A stretch of 54,205 bases of DNA from an uncultured Mycobacteriaceae bacterium (lineage in GTDB: Bacteria > Actinomycetota > Actinomycetes > Mycobacteriales > Mycobacteriaceae). This document shows positions 49,862-54,205 of the stretch, piece after piece. Under the pieces are notes generated by a model. It saw only the letters and a list, made by a program, of their open reading frames with translations. It did no database searches and was not told the origin of the DNA. The position numbers and the translations under genes were made by a program. The first letter of the stretch is position 1, and every line of letters begins with the position of its first letter. Where the stretch lies: NCBI GenBank assembly GCA_902826815.1, contig CADEGF010000050.1, positions 1-54,205 of the forward strand, given 5' to 3'.

Positions 49862-50407
49862 ATGGTCACGGTGCCGGCGTTCGTGTGGCGGTACGGTCCG
49901 CTGCTTCGAGGGTTGATCCTTGGTGTTAGCGTCGGCGGGTTCCTCGGCGCCCTGGCGTGGATCGACTCGGGCTTCCTGTTCGTCGGCCTGATCGCGTTCG
50001 CAGCGCTTTTGTTGTTCTACGGCGGATGGATGGCGCGGAGGATGACGCGGTACTGGCCGCGCGCCGCGCATCTGACCGGGCCCGAGCGTGAGCGGGTCGC
50101 CGGCGCCGCCAGACGCGGCCTGCGTATCGACGACCCGCGGCTCGCACCCGCCGTGACCGACTACCGCGACGGCCTTCATGAGGCTGCCGAGGAGTCGAAG
50201 CCGTTCCGGTGGGTGATCTGGTTCGTGCTCGTCGTCGCCATCGGCACCGCGGTATTCGACGGGGTCTTCGGTTCGTGGGGCAACCTGATCGTGTCGGCCA
50301 TCTATCTGGTCGTGCTCGCCGGTGAAGTGTTCTGGTGGCCGAAGAGGCGCGAGGAGCTGCTCGCGAACGCTGATCGGGCAGTCGACTTGGCGCATATCTC
50401 TGACTAA
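49862..50407 (+). CDS. Membrane protein, function unknown
   Basis: The 181-residue protein has two hydrophobic segments near the N-terminus (about 13-50) and two near the C-terminus (about 120-160). A charged cytoplasmic-looking domain with GPERERVAGAARRGLRIDDP lies between them. It resembles small actinobacterial four-helix membrane proteins, but I do not recognise a function. Its stop codon lies in the loop of the dyad over the next gene's start. Confidence 0.8.
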   Translation: MVTVPAFVWRYGPLLRGLILGVSVGGFLGALAWIDSGFLFVGLIAFAALLLFYGGWMARRMTRYWPRAAHLTGPERERVAGAARRGLRIDDPRLAPAVTDYRDGLHEAAEESKPFRWVIWFVLVVAIGTAVFDGVFGSWGNLIVSAIYLVVLAGEVFWWPKRREELLANADRAVDLAHISD

Positions 50408-50420
50408 GGTCAGAGATATG
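50393..50420. promoter_or_regulatory. Perfect 28-bp dyad over the MarR-GNAT start codon
   Basis: CATATCTCTGAC and GTCAGAGATATG are perfect 12-bp inverted arms separated by TAAG. The right arm contains the ATG of the MarR-GNAT gene, and the ribosome site AAGG spans loop and arm. The spacer holds the preceding stop codon. A MarR protein could bind it to control its own gene, or the RNA hairpin could hide the start. Confidence 0.7.
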
Positions 50421-51296
50421 ACCGCGGAGATGGTCTCGCAGGTCCGCCAGTTCAACCGAACGGTGACGACTCGGATCGGCGTGCTCAACGACAACTTTCT
50501 GGCCAGCGACCGATCCCTCGGCCAGAACCGCCTGCTCTGGGAGGTCGGCGCCGACGGGTGCGACATCCGGACGCTGCGGGCGCGATTGGACCTCGACTCG
50601 GGATATCTCAGCCGACTGTTGCGGGTCCTCGAGCGCGACGGGCTCATCGTCATCGACCAGAGCGCCGACGATGGCCGTGTCCGAATTGCTCGACTCACAG
50701 CGGAGGGCCGCCGCGAAGTCGCGGCGCTCGATCAGCGTTCCGATGACGCCGCCGCCGCGATCCTTGCGCCGCTCAACGACGGTCAGCGCGATCGGCTTGT
50801 GACGGCGATGGCGGAGGTTGACCGGCTGCTGACCGCCTCGATCGTGGAGGTCCGCGAATGCGATCCGCGCCAACCGCAGGCCCAATTCTGCTTGACCACC
50901 TACTTCGCCGAATTGGCCGAACGCTTCGACGGTGGGTTCGACCCGTCGAAGAAACCGTTCCGTGAAGACGATATGACGCCGCCGGCAGGTCTGCTGCTGG
51001 TGGCCATGCTGCACGGTGAACCCGTCGGGTGCGGCGCGATGACGTTCCTGCCCCAGGATGTCGCCTATATCAAGCGAATGTGGGTCGCCCACACCGTACG
51101 AGGGCTCGGCCTCGGCCGACGGCTGCTCGCCGAACTGGAGGACCGGGCGCGTTCGGCAGGAATCCGCAGGCTGCAGCTGGAGACGAAAGACGTTCTCCGC
51201 GAAGCGATCGGCTTGTACACCTCGGCCGGATACCGCGAAGTGGCACCGTTCAACGATGAGCCGTACGCCGACCACTGGTTCGAGAAGAGGCTCTAG
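50418..51296 (+). CDS. MarR regulator fused to a GNAT acetyltransferase
   Basis: The 292-residue protein has a MarR-type winged helix (about 15-140: LRARLDLDSGYLSRLLRVLERDG). It is followed by a GNAT domain (about 155-290) with the acetyl-CoA loop VRGLGLGRRLLAELEDRA and LYTSAGYREV. Such bifunctional proteins are widespread, and their acetylation targets are mostly unknown. The ATG at 50418 lies in the dyad described separately. It precedes the mbtG iron box. Confidence 0.9.
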   Translation: MTAEMVSQVRQFNRTVTTRIGVLNDNFLASDRSLGQNRLLWEVGADGCDIRTLRARLDLDSGYLSRLLRVLERDGLIVIDQSADDGRVRIARLTAEGRREVAALDQRSDDAAAAILAPLNDGQRDRLVTAMAEVDRLLTASIVEVRECDPRQPQAQFCLTTYFAELAERFDGGFDPSKKPFREDDMTPPAGLLLVAMLHGEPVGCGAMTFLPQDVAYIKRMWVAHTVRGLGLGRRLLAELEDRARSAGIRRLQLETKDVLREAIGLYTSAGYREVAPFNDEPYADHWFEKRL

Positions 51297-51316
51297 CGCC
51301 CAGCGGCCTCACAGCA

Positions 51317-51335
51317 ATAGGGTAGCCTACGCTAA
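51317..51335 (+). promoter_or_regulatory. IdeR-type iron box before mbtG
   Basis: ATAGGGTAGCCTACGCTAA matches 14 of 19 bases of the mycobacterial iron box TTAGGTTAGGCTAACCTAA, including both outer half-sites. It ends directly at the GTG of mbtG. Iron-loaded IdeR would repress transcription here. Confidence 0.8.
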
Positions 51336-52646
51336 GTGACCAAGACACTCGCGGTCGTCGGCGCGGGCCCCAAGGCGGTAGCCGTTGCGGCGAAGGCCGC
51401 CGCGCTTCGCGACATGGGAGTCGGCGACATCGACGTCGTCGCGTTCGAACGCGCCGGTGTGGCGGCCAACTGGCGCGCTGTCGGCGGTTGGACAGATGGT
51501 CGTCAACGGTTGGGTACCAACCCGGAAAAAGACATCGGATTCCCGTACCGCTCGGTGCTCGTCCCCGGCCGCAATGCCGAACTCGACGAGCGGATGGTGC
51601 GGCTCAGTTGGCAGTCGTACCTGGTTGCGACGGGCCGGTTCGCTGGCTGGATCGACAGAGGCCGACCATCCCCGAGTCACGACACGTGGGCAGGATATCT
51701 GCGTTGGGTCGCCGAGGCTGTGGGCCTGAAAGTCGTTCGCGGGGAGGCGGTTCGGCTGTCGCTCGACGAGGACAGCTGGATGCTGCACACCCGTGAGTCG
51801 AGCCTGTCCGCCGACGCCGTGATGATCACGGGTCCAGGCCTGCCGGGCCGATCCATCCTTCCTGGCCATCCACGGGTGATGTCGATCGCACAGTTCTGGC
51901 AGCGCGCCGCTGGCCCGAGTCGGATCGTCGCCGCACGGGTCGCCGTCATCGGTGGCGGGGAGTCCGCCGCCTCGATACTCAACGAGGTTTTCCACCACAG
52001 GTTCTCTGCGATAACGGTGATCTCGCCTCAGGCGACGCTGTTCACTCGCGGTGAGGGCTTCTTTGAAAACCTGATGTTCTCGGATCCCACGGAGTGGCAG
52101 AACCTCAGCAAGGCGGAGCGCCGCAACGCCATCTCGCGCACGGACCGCGGAGTGATCTCCTCGCGGGTGCAGGAGTCGATTCTGGCCGACGAGAGAATCA
52201 GGCACCTGCGCGGTCGAGTGGCCAGCGCGGTCGACTGCGACGACCGTATCCGGATCACGCTGCACACGGACCGTCCGCCCGTTGCCGATACAGGCCGCAA
52301 CGGCGAACGACTCGAGACCGTCCACGATTTCGATCTCGTCATCGACGGGTCGGGGGTTGACCCGTTGTCCTTCGTGTCGCTTCTCGATAGGGACGCGGCG
52401 CGCATGCTGACGGTCGGTCTCGGCGGACCGCTGACGCGCGAACGGCTGGAGGAGTCCATTGGTCACGACCTGGCGGTCTCGAACGTCACGCCGAAACTGT
52501 TTCTGCCCAACCTCGCCGGTCTCAACGAGGGCCCAGGATTTCCCAACCTCAGCTGTCTGGGGCGGCTGTCCGACCGGGTGCTCGGTGCTGAGATCGGTGG
52601 CATCGACCAGTCGACTAGGAGAGACGTTGAGTACCAATCCATTTGA
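51336..52646 (+). CDS. mbtG: Lysine N6-hydroxylase of mycobactin synthesis
   Basis: MbtG hydroxylates lysine side chains to make the hydroxamate groups of the siderophore mycobactin. The 436-residue flavoprotein has the FAD motif [18 protein letters not shown], the conserved [14 protein letters not shown], and the NADPH motif [12 protein letters not shown]. The GTG abuts the iron box. Unlike the M. tuberculosis cluster, no mbtF peptide synthetase precedes it. Confidence 0.93.
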   Translation: MTKTLAVVGAGPKAVAVAAKAAALRDMGVGDIDVVAFERAGVAANWRAVGGWTDGRQRLGTNPEKDIGFPYRSVLVPGRNAELDERMVRLSWQSYLVATGRFAGWIDRGRPSPSHDTWAGYLRWVAEAVGLKVVRGEAVRLSLDEDSWMLHTRESSLSADAVMITGPGLPGRSILPGHPRVMSIAQFWQRAAGPSRIVAARVAVIGGGESAASILNEVFHHRFSAITVISPQATLFTRGEGFFENLMFSDPTEWQNLSKAERRNAISRTDRGVISSRVQESILADERIRHLRGRVASAVDCDDRIRITLHTDRPPVADTGRNGERLETVHDFDLVIDGSGVDPLSFVSLLDRDAARMLTVGLGGPLTRERLEESIGHDLAVSNVTPKLFLPNLAGLNEGPGFPNLSCLGRLSDRVLGAEIGGIDQSTRRDVEYQSI

Positions 52647-52842
52647 CGATGACAACGGAACGTTCTACGTCGTGGTCAACGACGAGGAGCAGCACAGCCT
52701 GTGGCCCGTGTTCGCGGCGGTCCCCGCGGGATGGCGCATGGTGTTCGGCGAGGACAGCCGAGCCAACTGCCTCGCCTACGTGGAGGAGCACTGGACAGAT
52801 CTGCGCCCGAGGTCGCTTCGGGAAGCGATGGCAGACGACTAG
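52627..52842 (+). CDS. mbtH: MbtH-like protein
   Basis: This small chaperone activates adenylation domains of nonribosomal peptide synthetases. The 71-residue product has the full family signature: [33 protein letters not shown] and WTDLRPRSL. Translation begins at a TTG preceded by AGGAGA and overlaps the end of mbtG by 20 bases, so it is coupled to mbtG and iron-regulated with it. Confidence 0.95.
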   Translation: MSTNPFDDDNGTFYVVVNDEEQHSLWPVFAAVPAGWRMVFGEDSRANCLAYVEEHWTDLRPRSLREAMADD

Positions 52843-52886
52843 AGCGTGAATTCACTTCTGACTCTTTGGTTTCAGCAGTAACACGT

Positions 52887-52951
52887 GTTGCCTCATGTCA
52901 AGATGCGCGCGTAGGTGGAGTCGTTGCCTCATGTGAGGGTGCGCGCGTAGG
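52887..52951 (+). repeat. IS left-end tandem repeats
   Basis: Two 29-bp units (52887-52915 and 52923-52951) differ at three positions. They start with GTTGCCTCATGT and end with TGCGCGCGTAGG, 36 bp apart. They are probably transposase binding sites. Confidence 0.75.
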
Positions 52952-54041
52952 GACAGCGGTCTTGGCTTTGTGGCCGGCTTTGCTGGTGGCGAGGGTGAGT
53001 AGCCGGGCGCTGAGGGCTTGGATCTGGCGTTGGATGGCGGCGGGGTTGAGCAGAGTGTGGGTCCGGGCCATCGTGATCTTGCGGTCGACGGCGAGGGTGG
53101 GGTCTGCCGTCGCGCGGTGGAACGGGGTGGTCGCCTTGTCATATTTCTTCGACACCTTGGCGCCGTTGCGGACCTTAGATATCAGTTTCTGCTGGGGGCA
53201 GAAGTGGTTGGACAGTTGGGACTGCAAAACCCAAATTTCATTGAGTAACAACAGTTCTGCAGGGGTGTCGTAGCGGTGGTATCCAACCATCGTGCGTACT
53301 GTTGCCCAGTTCTTCTGCTCGACGTGGCAGCCGTCGTTCTTGTTGCTCGGGCGTGAGCGGGTGAACGTGATCTTGTGCTTTCTGCACCAGAGGTACAGGT
53401 AGACGTTGATGAATTCTGATCCGTTGTCCGAATCCACCCCCAGGATCGGGAACGGCATTTTGGCGGCGATCTTCTCGAGGGCGGCCAAGACGATTTTCGC
53501 GGTCTTGTTGGGCACCGAACGGTTCTCGGTCCAACCGGTAGCGATATCGGTGACCGTCAGCGTGAACGCGTGCTCCCCGGACGGGTTGCCGCCGTCGTGG
53601 CAGACCAGGTCGATCTCGACAAACCCTGGCCGGGCGTCATCCCAGTCAGCCCATGTGCGCACCGCGATCTGACTTTTCAACAGCGACCCTGGTTTGGTGG
53701 TGCATCGCCCCTTGAGCTGATGCTTGGCCCGCTCACCGGCCAAGCGTCGATCGATCGTGGCTGCTGATATCGACACCAACAGGGCAGCGGTGTCGTCATC
53801 GACGATCAGTTCCCCGAACCGAGACATCCGGGCCATACGTGGGCGGCCGAGGCGCTCTCGGGCTCACCGCCTTTGGCTGCAACGCCGCTGTGAGCGCCTT
53901 GCGGGCGTGGCTACGATGCCAGCCCGTGGTGGCGCACAACTCGTCGAGGATGATGCCCTTGGCGCGTTTACTCGCCAACTGATAGCGGATCGCGGTCGTC
54001 TCGGTTACCGCCCTGCGTTCGGCCAATGTCAACCCCATCAC
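52898..54041 (-). pseudogene. Transposase with internal deletion and frameshift
   Basis: The N-terminal part (53796-54041) reads LTLAERRAVTETTAIRYQLA with a helix-turn-helix and reaches PTYGPDV. It then loses frame. The C-terminal part (52898-53836) resumes at RFGELIVDDDTAALL and contains the catalytic triad: FVEIDLV, LGVDSDNGSEF and CHVEQKNW. In intact relatives about 30 residues lie between these parts. The deletion and frameshift should inactivate it. Confidence 0.8.
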
Positions 54042-54085
54042 TTGGGCCTACGAGGCCAGCACTCACTGGTCGCACAGGCGCGCCG

Positions 54086-54147
54086 TACACGCGCATTTTC
54101 AATGAGGCAACGAAACAGCCCTACGCGCGCATTAAGGGCGAGTCAAC
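54086..54147 (-). repeat. IS right-end inverted repeats
   Basis: On the minus strand two units read GTTGCCTCATTG...ATGCGCGTGTA (54086-54111) and GTTGACTCG...ATGCGCGCGTAGG (54120-54147). They are inverted relatives of the left-end units. Confidence 0.7.
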
Positions 54148-54169
54148 GCGGACCATTTCTGTCAGACCT

Positions 54170-54185
54170 TCGAACTAGTGTTCGG
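54170..54185 (+). promoter_or_regulatory. LexA-type SOS box
   Basis: TCGAAC-TAGT-GTTCGG differs by one base from the mycobacterial SOS box TCGAAC-N4-GTTCGA. It lies four bases before an ATG at the window edge. Confidence 0.6.
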
Positions 54186-54188
54186 AGT

Positions 54189-54205
54189 ATGGGTTCGGTG
54201 GCTGC
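54189..54205 (+). CDS. 5' end of a probable 13E12-repeat (DUF222/HNH) gene
   Basis: Only the first codons, reading MGSVA, are in the window. In mycobacteria, 13E12-family genes often begin MGS and have an SOS box close to the start. The identification rests on that context and is tentative. Confidence 0.35.

Larger units (their letters stand above)
52887..54147 (-). mobile_element. Defective insertion sequence with doubled terminal repeats
   Basis: The element has a DDE transposase reading frame on the minus strand and matching repeat pairs at both ends. The left end has two direct copies of a unit beginning GTTGCCTCATGT and ending GCGCGCGTAGG. The right end has two inverted, more diverged copies. 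The transposase carries an internal deletion, so the copy is probably immobile without help. It resembles mycobacterial elements filed under the ISNCY family (family placement from memory). No target duplication was found by eye. Confidence 0.75.

Noticed and set aside
52887-52951. Two 29-bp repeats with 7-bp spacing considered as a CRISPR fragment
   Set aside because: Only two units, spacers far too short, and matching inverted units at the other end show they are IS termini.

Overview
The window is high-GC actinobacterial chromosome, and its gene order identifies a mycobacterium: pgk-tpiA-secG, then tkt-tal-zwf-opcA-pgl, ctaB, qor, ctaA, a drug-type ABC transporter, mptB, and sufR-sufBDCSUT. 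mptB (lipomannan synthesis), SufR and the mycobactin genes mbtG/mbtH support this. A PEP carboxylase gene after secG and an intein-free sufB distinguish it from M. tuberculosis, and the many accessory catabolic genes suggest an environmental, probably fast-growing species (inference). No rRNA, tRNA or CRISPR array was seen.

Layout. 1-5100: end of pgk, tpiA, secG, a proline-rich membrane protein, ppc and a small coiled-coil protein. 5284-17586: an accessory catabolic island. On the minus strand lie two acyl-CoA dehydrogenases, a fused ADP-forming acyl-CoA synthetase, a one-cluster ferredoxin and an unknown protein. Divergently, on the plus strand, runs a translationally coupled operon: a Rieske oxygenase, a TetR regulator, a complete PotD/B/C/A-type ABC importer and an FAD amine oxidase. 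Together they look like uptake, oxidative opening and CoA-dependent breakdown of an amine; the substrate is not known. 17583-24181: the oxidative and non-oxidative pentose phosphate operon (tkt, tal, zwf, opcA, pgl), with a repeated element on both sides of opcA. 24388-33787: heme A synthesis (ctaB, ctaA), a DUF1254-type protein, two quinone-oxidoreductase-like enzymes, an ATP-grasp protein, an ABC exporter and mptB. 33851-40042: the SUF iron-sulfur assembly operon under SufR, with a perfect dyad over the sufR start, followed by a 51-residue coiled-coil gene on the other strand.

40259-49442 is a second accessory block: two short-chain dehydrogenases, a SigG/SigJ-like ECF sigma factor with a SnoaL-type tail, a haloacid-dehalogenase/quinone-reductase fusion, a dehalogenase-like alpha/beta hydrolase, a CGNR regulator, a MOSC-reductase-ferredoxin fusion and an acyl-CoA ligase. 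49481-52842: a decayed MFS transporter, a membrane protein, a MarR-GNAT fusion whose start codon lies in a perfect 28-bp dyad, and an mbtG-mbtH pair directly behind an IdeR-like iron box. The right end holds a defective insertion sequence (52887-54147) and then the first codons of what looks like a 13E12-type gene behind an SOS box.
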